DNA of 64,000 bases, taken from positions 31,470,482 to 31,534,481 of the forward strand of contig NC_064539.1 in NCBI RefSeq assembly GCF_023856365.1. The letters are read 5' to 3'. Both the position numbers and the translations under genes were made by a program. The DNA comes from Brienomyrus brachyistius. Taxonomy: Eukaryota > Chordata > Actinopteri > Osteoglossiformes > Mormyridae. Below the pieces are notes generated by a model that had not been told where the DNA came from, ran no database searches, and was given only the letters and a program-made list of their open reading frames with translations. This document shows, one piece after another, positions 1 through 9,959 of the stretch (positions are counted from its first letter, which is position 1; every line of letters begins with the position of its first letter).

Positions 1-167
1 AGGAGCTAAACACGGTTCAGGAATTACAGTCAGGTTGAGGTCCGGCGGTGGAACACAACGGAAGTTCCTGGTTCCTTAAAAATGTTCCTATGATGGGAAA
101 GTGACTCTGTTACTGTGTATTACTCTGTTACTGTGTATAATCCTTGTTCCTGTTTTTTCTCCATCAG

Positions 168-2616
168 ATTGTGAGGATTGCCAGTCCTCCTTCACTGAGC
201 AGTGTGAGGTCCATGGACCTCCTGTCTTCATCTCTGACTCTCCTGCAGTCATGGGGATCCCTGGCAGGGCCCTCCTTACCCTACCCCCTGGTTTAGAGGT
301 TCAGACATCCAGCATCCCTGGAGCAGGCCAAGGGGTGTTCAGCCAGGGGCAGACTGTGCCCAGAGGAGTGCATTACGGTCCCTATGAAGGAGAAGTCATG
401 GACAAAGAGCAAGCCATTGACAGCGGCTACTCCTGGGTGGTGAGACTTAGCATGCATCAGTGAGGAAGGTGTATATATAACCTACTGAGTAATTCACGTT
501 GTCTTATTACTTTACAGCCTTGAGAACACAGGTCGCATTAGCCTTTTGTACATCTGAAGGAATATAGTCAGGCATCTGACTGATCAATTGAAAGTTCTGT
601 AATGGCATAACTTAAGTGGGGTGATGTCTATAACTCACAGGCCTGTGGTTTCAGGTTTATAAGGGCAAACAGTGTGAGACATACATTGACGCCAGGAGAG
701 AAACACACTCCAACTGGATGAGGTGAGATGACAGCATTACTGAGCGTCTGTCCGTGTTGCAGTAATACATACATACATATGGTATGTATTCTGGTCATGT
801 CTGCCTCTCTATCTGATGCACACACTCATTCTGGCTGTGTGTCAGGTATGTGAACTGTGCCCGTGATGAGGAGGAGCAGAACCTGGTGGCCTTCCAGCAC
901 AAAGGGAACATCTTATATCGCTGCTGCAAGCCCATTGCCCCCGGGCAGGAGCTCCTGGTGTGGTATGGGGAAGATTATGCCAAGGACCTGGGCATGACCT
1001 TTGACTGCTTGTGGAGTAACAAGTGCTCTTCAGAAGGTATCTGTGTTTCACATGCTTTTTTCTTATTTCTGTTAACCCTGTCCCATCTCAGTACTGACTG
1101 ACTTGTCTCTATCTTGTCCCCAGCAATGAGAGCGGTGGAATCCTCTCAAGGATTCCCATGTGCTCAGTGTCCCTTCTCCTTCACAGCGGAGGTTTACCTG
1201 CAGAGACACATCAAACGGTCTCACCCTAAAGAGTATGTCAGACAGCTGACGGCTGGATCTCTCAACACAAGCCAGCATTTCACAACTTCTGCTGACACCA
1301 ATGTTGTTCAGCCCAGTACCAACACACTCGGTACCCTGGAAATAGCCGGTTCAGACACTTCTACAGCACGACAGGAATGCCAGACAGAAAAGACACTCAA
1401 TATAAAGAGCATTCGTAAAATACACCAGCGGATTCACTCAGGGGAGAGGCCCTACCAGTGCTCACAGTGTGGGTTGAGCTTCAGTCGATTAGGATCCCTA
1501 AAGAGACACCAACGGATTCACACAGGGGAGAGGCCCTACCAGTGCTCTCCATGTGGGAAGAGCTTCACTCAATTAGGATCCCTAAAGATACACCAACGGA
1601 TTCACACAGGGGAGAGGCCCTACCAGTGCACTCAGTGTGGGAAAAGCTTCAGTCAGGTGGGGGCCCTAAAGAAACATCTAAGGATTCACACAGGAGAGAA
1701 GCCCTATCATTGCTCACAGTGTGGGAATAGTTTCACTGAATTACGATCCCTAAAGAGACACCAATGGATTCACACAGGGGAGAGGCCCTATCAGTGCCCC
1801 CAATGTGGGAAGAGCTTTAGTCATGCAGGACACCTAAATACACACCAACGGATACACACAGGGGAGAGGCCCTACCAGTGCTCCCAGTGTGGGAAGACTT
1901 TCAATCAGTTAGGATCCCTAAAGATACACCAGCAGATTCACACGGGGGAGGGGCCCTATCAGTGTCCCCAATGTGGGAAGAGCTTCAGTCATTTAGGATC
2001 CCTAAAGATACACCAACGGATTCACACAGGGGAGAGGCCCTACCAGTGCACTCAGTGTGGGAAGAGCTTTAGTCATATTGGAGACCTAAAGATACACCAG
2101 CGGATTCACACAGGGGAGAGGCCCTACCAGTGCTCTCCATGTGGGAAGAGCTTCACTCAATTAGGATCCCTAAAGATACACCAACGGATTCACACAGGGG
2201 AGAGACCCTACCAGTGCTCACAGTGTAGGAAGAGCTTTAGTCATGTAGGAGACCTAAAGACACATCAGCGGATTCACACAGGAGAAAGGCCTTACCAGTG
2301 CTCCCAATGTGGGAAGAGCTTCAGTCAGTTAGGAAACCTAAAGATACACCAGCGGATTCACACAGGGGAAAAGCCCTACCAGTGCTCCCAGTGTGAGAAG
2401 AGCTTCAGTCAGTCAGGACACCTGAAAACACACCAGCGGATTCACACAGGAGAGAGGCCCTACCAGTGCTTACAGTGTGGGAAGTGCTTCACTGAATTAG
2501 GATCCCTAAAGATACACCAGTGGATTCACACAGGGGAAAAGTCCTACCAGTGCTCCCAGTGTGGGAAGAGCTTCAGTAATTTAGGAACCCTAAAGGGACA
2601 CCAGCAGACTCACTGA
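168..2616 (+). CDS. prdm9: PRDM9-like histone methyltransferase / zinc-finger protein, copy 1 (5' end outside window)
   Basis: PRDM9 family proteins trimethylate H3K4/K36 through a PR/SET domain and choose sites with a C2H2 array; in mammals they place meiotic recombination hotspots. Exons read as 168-439, 655-722, 846-1036 and 1124-2616. Each is bounded by AG/GT and the phases join without a break. SET landmarks are visible: [22 protein letters not shown] and ELLVWYG. Tyrosines aligning with the three catalytic tyrosines of mammalian PRDM9 (in GPYEG, ILYRCC and VWYG) are all present. The last exon starts with a lone zinc finger (PCAQC...H...H), a roughly 60-residue linker and 14 tandem fingers, and the stop directly follows the last finger. 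KRAB and SSXRD exons would lie left of position 1, so it cannot be said whether this copy keeps them. Assignment to the PRDM9/PRDM7 family is firm; the paralogue class is not. Confidence 0.88.
1453..2613 (+). repeat. 84-bp tandem zinc-finger repeats of PRDM9 copy 1 (14 units)
   Basis: Fourteen C2H2 units with the HTGERPYQC linker, nearly identical in framework. Helix residues at -1/3/6 read by finger: R-S-R, Q-S-I, Q-A-K, E-S-R, H-H-T, Q-S-I, H-S-I, H-D-I, Q-S-I, H-D-T, Q-N-I, Q-H-T, E-S-I, N-T-G. Variation is concentrated at these DNA-contact positions. Fingers 2 and 9 are identical in protein and almost so in DNA, a sign of recent internal duplication or conversion. Confidence 0.9.
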
Positions 2617-3139
2617 GTTTAGTTCTTTAACACAGTCAATCAAATAAGTGTATATTCTTGAATTCTTTAGAAAGTATTTTTGCTTTTAAGTTGTGGGTGT
2701 GGATTTTAGATTTTGTTTGTCACGTAGATTTAGAAAGAGAATGTTTTATAGTATAGAATATTTTGACGGTAGTTTTTAGCTACACAACACTGAATTAGAA
2801 ACTCTTGCAAAATTCCATTGAATACTAATGAAACTGAAATAAGTCATTCAATAAGCTTTTTAATTGGAATATCGATTGGAAGTGATACCAGTTTATGTTG
2901 GGGTCAACAGATCCAGTCTGGGAAACCTTGAAAGCTGCAGTTGCTGTAATAAGTGATTTTCATGATGCTGGAATTTTACAAGACTGAAGTGGCAAATAAT
3001 ACTTCAACTGCCTGCCATGTTAGAATTACAGCTAAACATCAGCTCATGTAATGAACACCTAAAAAGCTGAGCTACAAATAAACATGTTTAACACCACTAA
3101 CAATAAATGCTTACTGCATGTTTCATTTCGTGAACAGCA

Positions 3140-3805
3140 AGGAAGCGGCCAGGGCTCCAAGAACTTGCTAGAACTGCGTTTTATCATCAACGGAACATAG
3201 CCAAGCTTCTTAAGATGCTCTCACTTCATGATGCAGAAAAATTAATACATGCCTTTGTAACTTCCAGACTGGATTACTGCAATACCCTCCTTTCTGGTTG
3301 CCTGTCTGGATCCTTACATAAACTTCAGCTGGTACAGAATGCAGCAGCCAGAGTTCTCACAAACACTAAAATATTTGATCACATTACACCGGTCTTATCC
3401 TTCCTTCACTGGCTTCCAGTTAAGTCTTGGATTGACTATAAAATACTGCTATTAACCTATAAAGCACTGAATGGCCTTGCACCAGAATACATGTATGACC
3501 CACTGCCTTACTTCTGGTTGCCTGGCGATTGGATGGAGAGTCGGCATCGGCTTGTCATCACCTCCCTGCTCCCCGGTTGTGTCTCAAATCTTATGATTTG
3601 GACAATGTGACTTGGCACTTAGCCATCTCTCCGACTTGACACTCCCTGCCGGCCCCTGGAGGATGGGCTCCTCCTTTGAGTCTGGTGCCTCCCAAGGTTT
3701 CTTCCTTCTAGGGAGTTTTTCCTTGCCACTGTCGCCTATGGCTTACTCACTGGGGGCTTTGGGTGGGGATGCTGCAAAGCGCATTGAGACAATGTAATGT
3801 TATGT
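3140..3805 (+). mobile_element. 3' fragment of an L2/CR1-like non-LTR retrotransposon
   Basis: Translation at 3215-3520 shows the end of a reverse-transcriptase ORF of the fish L2/CR1/Rex1 type: FVTSRLDYCN, LQLVQNAAARVL, HWLPV and LTYKALNGLAP in the usual order. It is followed by the typical 3' tail of such elements (stop, pyrimidine-rich CTTCCTTCTAGGGAG, then GCGCATTGAGACAATG). It is truncated 5' and dead. It sits in the spacer of the inverted repeat, just outside the copy 1 3' UTR. Confidence 0.78.
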
Positions 3806-4089
3806 TAACGCACTATGCAAGAAATTTGTTTGTTGTTAGTGCAAATCCCAGTGGATTCTAGTGGACAACTTGCGCTATCTATATAGGTTGTGTGTTTGGT
3901 ACTGCATGTCTGCCTTGTATTTTAAAAATTGGTTTTCATCCACCTAACTCTGGAAAGCACATTTGTTTATGTACATTATATTACTGAAGAATTATGTTTG
4001 AATATATCAATATTATGCTAATAAACAAGCCCTGTTTTCCATAATATTTAACTATAATTGTTCAAAATACAGCTTCAGAAGCAATTAAA

Positions 4090-4330
4090 TTGCGGTAATC
4101 CCATATGCTGACTGCATAGGACGCACTGGTGAGTTTGTACTTGTCCATGGTGATGACTGGCAGGGCACAATGTTCTCCGCCATCACAGTGGTCTTTTTCA
4201 GACTGATGGTCAGACAGAAGTCCTTGCAGGCCTGACCAAACCCATCCATCAGACTCTGGAGGTCCTGCTGTAAGTGGGTTCCGACTGCTACATCAGCAAA
4301 CAATAGGTCTCTGATGATGGACTCAAGCAC
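4090..4330 (-). mobile_element. Reverse-transcriptase fragment of a non-LTR retrotransposon
   Basis: Minus-strand translation contains LLFADVAVGTH followed by QDLQSLMDGFGQACKDF and LTISLKKT, the RT palm region around the catalytic motif. The expected Asp-Asp is changed to Asp-Val, so it is inactive. Clade not determined. Confidence 0.65.
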
Positions 4331-4394
4331 TTTGGTCTTGGCTTGAATATTTTGGGCACATAATGAGAAGACAGGAGTCACTGTAGAATGCACT

Positions 4395-4570
4395 ATTTTT
4401 GGGAAAGGTTGAAGGCAAAAGGAAGAGGGGACTGCAGAAGATGAGATGGATAGACAGTATAGTGGAAGCACTTAACATGAATTTTGAGAGGTGATGGAGG
4501 ACAGGGTGGCCTGGCAAGCTGTGGTCCATGGAGTCGCGAAGAGTCGGACACGACCGCGTGACTAAACGTT
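4395..4570 (+). mobile_element. BovB/RTE-like LINE 3' tail
   Basis: The stretch runs GGGAAAGGTTGAAGGCA, then GATGAGATGGATAGACAG, then GGACAGGGTGGCCTGGC, then TCCATGGAGTCGCGAAGAGT and CGGACACGACC...GACTAAAC. These blocks occur in this order in the 3' end of BovB/RTE elements of ruminants and squamates. No ORF remains. The similarity is from remembered consensus and was not aligned. Confidence 0.6.
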
Positions 4571-4765
4571 TTGGGGAGGTTATGTGAAGAAAGTCATTTT
4601 TGTTACCTCACTATGGTACCGCCCACACATCAACCTCATGAACTTGAAGCTCTGTCCACCTGTCAAAATCAAATAGTTTGAGAAAAGCATAATCTGTATT
4701 CTCCCTGGAGAAGCAATTGATATACATTTGTTCCTTACCATACCTCTGAGATTCTTTTTGCTTAG

Positions 4766-5257
4766 TGCCCTTTGATGACCCTGCCCACTGCGATGCCCTT
4801 GACAGTAGCCTGCGGGAGCTGCAGGTATGTGTGTGCCACCAGTGGAAGCCGATGGCCTTTTAATCCTGTCCTCACCGTGCCCTCATCACCACCCAGATGT
4901 GTGCAAAGCTGCCATGGTGATCAACAGGCCTCTTTCAGAGCAGGAGGACGACATCAGCGAGCTTCTCGACGTATGAGGTGATCGCTGTCACGCACCTGTT
5001 TCTTACTTTCCATTTGCCCTGTTCTCTAGCTATGAGTGAAGACGAGCAGCTCGCTAGTCCTAGTTGGTTGGTTGATACTGGTGTACCTGTACTGTGGGGT
5101 TCAGTGTGTGTGTGAGACACTGCCTCTCTCCTCACAGCTCTTTGAACGGGATCTGCAGCAGCTGCAGAAACAGCCAGTAGCCCTGGAGTATGAAGGAGTC
5201 TCACAGCTGCTGGAGGGAACTGGGAAGGTTCTGGGTGGTTTTTTTTCCTTGGAGTGA
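4766..5257 (+). pseudogene. Exon-like cluster of an unrecognised gene (terminal exons or remnant)
   Basis: Three pieces look like exons: 4766-4823 (PFDDPAHCDALDSSLRELQ), 4897-4970 (VINRPLSEQEDDISELLD) and 5138-5257 (LFERDLQQLQ..., ending at a stop). Each has a plausible AG acceptor, the first two have GT donors, and AATAAA follows at 5314. Pieces 2 and 3 join in phase. Piece 1 to piece 2 does not, which suggests either a decayed copy or a missed exon. The composition is acidic and helical. I do not recognise the family. It lies between the two PRDM9 copies on the same strand as copy 1. Confidence 0.35.
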
Positions 5258-5569
5258 GAAGATGTAAATGGACAAGGTGCAGAGCCCCGCATTCTCTCTT
5301 GTATGAATTTACAAATAAAAACTTTGTTTTCTTTTAATAATGGTTTTTCCATCAAATTAATGTATATTACAACAATTTAATTCCTTTTCAAGTTATATTT
5401 TGGTTTAACCATGTTATTGAACTACTCCATTAAAAATACATGTACATTAATCAGACATCACCTTTGAAGTGTTTTTTACAGGAAAAACAAAACTTGTTTA
5501 CAGGTTTATTATTGGTATATTCAGACATAATTATTTGCTCATTTGTATATAAACTAATATGCTCACCAA

Positions 5570-8448
5570 GGAGAGGTGGATGAGAAGTGATTATATGAGC
5601 TGACAAGCAGCTCTGATTCTAACATGGTAGCCAGTTGAAGCATTATTTACCATTTCACTATTGTAAAATTCCAGCATAGTTAAGATCACTCATTACAGCC
5701 AGCGGCAGCTTTCAAGGTTTCCCAAACTGGATCTGTTGACGCCAGCATAAACTGGTATCACTTCTAACAGATATCCCAGTTTAAAAGCTTATGAAAATTA
5801 CTTATGAGTTTCATTAATATTCAATGTGATTTCTCAACTATTTCTAATCCAGCGTTTTATAGGTGAATACACTGCACTACTGCGTGACCCCACTCTCTCC
5901 CATATGAATCCGCTGGTGCCCCTTTAGGGATCCTAATACACTGAAGCTGTTCCCACACTGGGAGCACTGGTAAGGCCGCTCCTCTGTGTGAACCCGCTGG
6001 TGTTTCTTTAGATTTGCTAATCGACGGAAGCTCATCCCACACTGGGAGCACAAGTAAGGCCGCTCCCCTGTGTGAATCCGCTGGTGTGTCTTTAGGTTTT
6101 CTAGTCGGCTAAAGTTCTTCCCACAATGGGAACACAGATAAGGCCTCTCCCCTGTGTGAGTCAACTGGTGTGTCTTTAGGGGTCTTAAATGCATGAAGTT
6201 CTTCCCACACTGGGAGCAATGATAGGGTTTTTCCTCTGTGTGAATCCTCTGGTGTTTCTTTAGGTCTCCTAAATGACTAAAGCTCTTCCCACACTGGGAA
6301 CACTGGTAAGGCCTCTCCCCTGTGTGAATTCGCTGGTGTGTCTTTAGGCCTCCTAATTCACTGAAGCTGTGCCCACACAGAGAACATTTGTAGGGTCGCT
6401 CTCCTGTGTGAATCCGCTGGTGTGTCTTTAGGTTTACTAATTGACTGAAGCTCTTCCCACACTGGGTGCACTGGTAGGGCCTCTCCCCTGTGTGAATTCG
6501 TTGATGTTTCTTTAGGGATGCACACTCATTGAAGCTCTTCCCACACTGGGAGCACTGGTAAGGTTTTTCCCCCGTATGAATCCGTTGGTGTCTTTTTAGG
6601 GTTCCTAGTTTACTGAAGCTCTTCCCACACTGTGAGCACTGGTAGGGCCTCTGCCCTGTGTGAATACGCTGGTGTGTCTTTAGGTTAACTAACTGACTAA
6701 AACTCTTCTTACACTGGGTGCACTGGTAGGGCTTCTCCCCTGTGTGAATTTGCTTGTGTCTCTTTAGGTGTCCAACATGACCAAAGCTCTTCCCACACTG
6801 AGAGCACTTGTAGGGTCGCTCTCCTGCATGAATCCGCTGGTGTCTCTTTAGGTTTACTGACTGACTGAAGCTCTTCCCACACTGGGAACAGTGGTAGGGC
6901 CTTTCCCCTGTATGAATCCGCTGGTGTATTTTTAGGTGTCCTAGTCGAATAAAGGTCTTCCCACACTGGGAGCACTGGTGGGGCCTCTGCCCTGTGTGAG
7001 TTTGTTGGTGTATTTCATGACTGCACTGTATATCAATCCTTTTAGTCTGGGATTCCTGTTGTGCTATTGAAGCGTCTAAACCTGCTTCTTCCAGGGTACT
7101 GAGTGTGGTTGTACTGGGCTGAGCAGTACTGGGGCCAGCAGAAGTTGTGAAATGCTGGCTTGTGTTGAGAGATCCAGCCGTCAGCTGTCTGACATACTCT
7201 TTAGGGTGAGACCGTTTGATGTGTCTCTGCAGGTAAACCTCCGCTGTGAAGGAGAAGGGACACTGAGCACATGGGAATCCTTGAGAGGATTCCACCGCTC
7301 TCATTGCTGGGGACAAGATAGAGACAAGTCAGTCAGTACTGAGATGGGACAGGGTTAACAGAAATAAGAAAAAAGCACGTGAAACACAGATACCTTCTGA
7401 AGAGCACTTGTTACTCCACAAGCAGTCAAAGGTCATGCCCAGGTCCTTGGCATAATCTTCCCCATACCACACCAGGAGCTCCTGCCCGGGGGCAATGGGC
7501 TTGCAGCAGCGATATAAGATGTTCCCTTTGTGCTGGAAGGCCACCAGGTTCTGCTCCTCCTCATCACGGGCACAGTTCACATACCTGACACACAGCCAGA
7601 ATGAGTGTGTGCATCAGATAGAGAGGCAGACATGACCAGAATACATACCATATGTATGTATGTATTACTGCAACACGGACAGACGCTCAGTAATGCTGTC
7701 ATCTCACCTCATCCAGTTGGAGTGTGTTTCTCTCCTGGCGTCAATGTATGTCTCACACTGTTTGCCCTTATAAACCTGAAACCACAGGCCTGTGAGTTAT
7801 AGACATCACCCCACTTAAGTTATGCCATTACAGAACTTTCAATTGATCAGTCAGATGCCTGACTATATTCCTTCAGATGTACAAAAGGCTAATGCGACCT
7901 GTGTTCTCAAGGCTGTAAAGTAATAAGACAACGTGAATTACTCATTAGGTTATATATACACCTTCCTCACTGATGCATGCTAAGTCTCACCACCCAGGAG
8001 TAGCCGCTGTCAATGGCCTGCTCTTTGTCCATGACTTCTCCTTCATAGGGACCGTAATGCACTCCTCTGGGCACAGTCTGCCCCTGGCTGAACACCCCTT
8101 GGCCTGCTCCAGGGATGCTGGATGTCTGAACCTCTAAACCAGGGGGTAGGGTAAGGAGGGCCCTGCCAGGGATCCCCATGACTGCAGGAGAGTCAGAGAT
8201 GAAGACAGGAGGTCCATGGACCTCACACTGCTCAGTGAAGGAGGACTGGCAATCCTCACAATCTGATGGAGAAAAAACAGGAACAAGGATTATACACAGT
8301 AACAGAGTAATACACAGTAACAGAGTAATACACAGTAACAGAGTCACTTTCCCATCATAGGAACATTTTTAAGGAACCAGGAACTTCCGTTGTGTTCCAC
8401 CGCCGGACCTCAACCTGACTGTAATTCCTGAACCGTGTTTAGCTCCTG
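5570..8448. repeat. Right arm of PRDM9 inverted repeat
   Basis: Partner of the left arm. The nearly identical block spans about 7138-8448 and the diverged block, including 3' UTR homology, about 5570-7137. A minus-strand AATAAA (5505-5510) lies just past the arm. Spacer between the arms is about 2.5 kb. Because the left arm is cut at position 1, the true outer end of the identity may lie beyond 8448. Confidence 0.85.
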
Positions 8449-9301
8449 CTCTGGGGTAGGTACTTCATTCAACTAGTATCTACTGCAGTGGAGTTTATAC
8501 TGATAAACTTACCAGATGGCTGACCGCAATCCCCCACTCTAACTTCTAAGTTACACAAAAATATTTGGAAAAGAATTAGTAGTGGAACAAAAATCGAGCA
8601 GATAGAATTAATTTTGTATTTCGGTGACATTAAAAGCATTAATGAATAAGTTTTTTAAGATTAGTGGAATAATGTTACATCATTATTTTGTGGGAAATGA
8701 AAGATCGATCTGCTGGTTAGATTTAAAAGCATAGACTGAAGGTGGAGCAGACCATAATAAACCGTATCATGGGCTGGTGTTTTGAGATGTCTTCTAACTG
8801 GAGTTGCTACCCGTCCCATTTTGAAGCAGTACAGGACACAATTTCCCCCCCGTATTTTTGGACCATGGAATCGATCCCCCACCCCTAACGAAGTAATAAA
8901 TAACTAAAACAAGGACTACATCATCCTCCATTCTTTTGGGGTGGTGGTGCAGCTTTGTCATTTGTGAACTGACGTGTGAAGTTTATCCTATGAACCTTTT
9001 CAATCTCCCATTCCTACTTAGCATGAAGGTCACATGAAGCAACATGTGAAAGTGGTCAGGATAGACAAGGAACCTTGGAGGGAAAGCGCATTATGATGAC
9101 CACAACCGAGAGAGAACACCACGTGGGTTTGTTATAATGTGGTACATCCTTCAGCCATGAACCACTCACACAGGTAATCATCATCTCTGGGCTCCTCTCC
9201 CTCAGTGTAGAGTATCTTCGGTGTGCTGCGCAGATTACGACCACGTCTGCAGCCGGTCACGTTCACAGTCTGCTGCCCACACTGCAAGCTCTCTGATATA
9301 C
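5877..9301 (-). CDS. prdm9: PRDM9-like histone methyltransferase / zinc-finger protein, copy 2
   Basis: Mirror-image paralogue of the copy at 168-2616. Exons in transcript order: an SSXRD-type exon ending at 9170 (upper edge 9281 or 9301, two possible acceptors), then 8262-7991, 7775-7708, 7584-7394 and 7306-5877. The first encodes an LR....Y.E..EP.DDDYL pattern matching the end of the mammalian PRDM9 SSXRD, and its donor phase restores a tyrosine-cysteine join with the SET exon. The SET exons and introns are almost letter-for-letter those of copy 1, and the three catalytic tyrosines are present. The last exon has the isolated finger, a diverged linker, 13 tandem fingers and a short tail after the last finger. 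No KRAB exon was found between 9.3 and 14 kb, but a short one could be missed. No break is seen, so the gene looks functional. The start codon is not identified. Confidence 0.87.
5904..6980 (-). repeat. 84-bp tandem zinc-finger repeats of PRDM9 copy 2 (13 units)
   Basis: Thirteen C2H2 units. Helix residues at -1/3/6 in protein order: R-H-I, Q-N-R, H-H-R, Q-N-T, K-T-R, E-S-K, Q-N-T, E-G-T, H-D-K, H-P-T, R-N-T, R-N-K, V-S-G. Only the last finger resembles its counterpart in copy 1, so the two proteins should recognise unrelated DNA motifs. Fingers 4 and 7 carry identical helices. Confidence 0.9.
8449..9165. other. Intron of PRDM9 copy 2
   Basis: Lies between the SET exon (to 8262) and the SSXRD-type exon (from 9170). 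AT-rich unique sequence with a short C run near 8840. No further exon, repeat or conserved signal recognised. Confidence 0.5.
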
Positions 9302-9803
9302 CTGAAGTGCACAGAGTAACACAACACTGGTGGTTTGAAATGGGAACCAGAAGCACAAACTTTATAACCACTAAATCTACCAAAGCAAATGCAGTTTTGG
9401 TTGTACATGTCGGTAGTTGGAACCACCTGGGTTTGGAGGTTTCACACTCAGCTTGCATCTCCTACTATGACTCCCATCCATGTTTCTCAACAGAAGAGAA
9501 CCAGTCAGCTTCTCCTCAGTCACACCCTGCAACTCTGCATCCTTCATGTTTCATCAGAAAAGAATGACAAGGCAAAATGAGCCATTCATTTCATAGTATT
9601 AAAAAGCAAAAAGAATAGCCTGTATATTAGAACAACAGAAAGCAAACAAAAATTATTCTTTTGGGAGGTTTTACTGCTTTCATTTACATCCTTCACCGGT
9701 GTTCCCTACAGTTGGTTGCTTTTGAGATTAACACTGAAAAACTAAACGACTTTAGAGAGGACAAATGACAATGGTGAATAGACCTACTGGCACTCCATTT
9801 CAC

Positions 9804-9931
9804 CTTGTGGGGGGTGTCGCTCGTAGATCCCCCACCCTCAGATATCAGGTATTCCTGCTCCTCTTTTTTGACCTCACTGACACCCTGCTGGGAAGGTTTC
9901 TGGTTCATGCTGTGAAAATTGGCTATTTCAG
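9804..9931 (-). CDS. Possible additional 5' exon of PRDM9 copy 2
   Basis: Minus-strand reading gives an acidic-basic stretch (NQKPSQQGVSEVKKEEQEYL then ISEGGGSTSDTPHK) ending at a good donor (CACAAG|GTGAAA). AG acceptors lie near 9931 and 9917. Its end phase fits the SSXRD exon only if that exon starts at 9281. It could be the N-terminal linker of the PRDM9 protein, but there is no domain to prove it. Confidence 0.35.
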
Positions 9932-9959
9932 CTGCAACGAGATGTTGGTATAGCATTTA

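Larger units (their letters stand above)
1..3060. repeat. Left arm of PRDM9 inverted repeat
   Basis: Reverse complement of the right arm; coordinates of the two arms add to about 8430. From 1 to about 1292 the arms match almost perfectly. Differences seen are an 18-bp repeat count (2 versus 3 copies near 105-145), one base near 484 and one near 1051. From about 1293 through the zinc fingers and 3' UTR they diverge, although UTR homology is still clear at about 2820-3050. Candidate poly(A) signals AATAAA lie at 3077 and 3112. The arm runs off the window start. Confidence 0.88.

Noticed and set aside
9056..9244. Minus-strand STLRERS string resembling the SSXRD LRER motif
   Set aside because: It is in a different frame from the DDDYL reading that joins the SET exon in phase; treated as coincidence.
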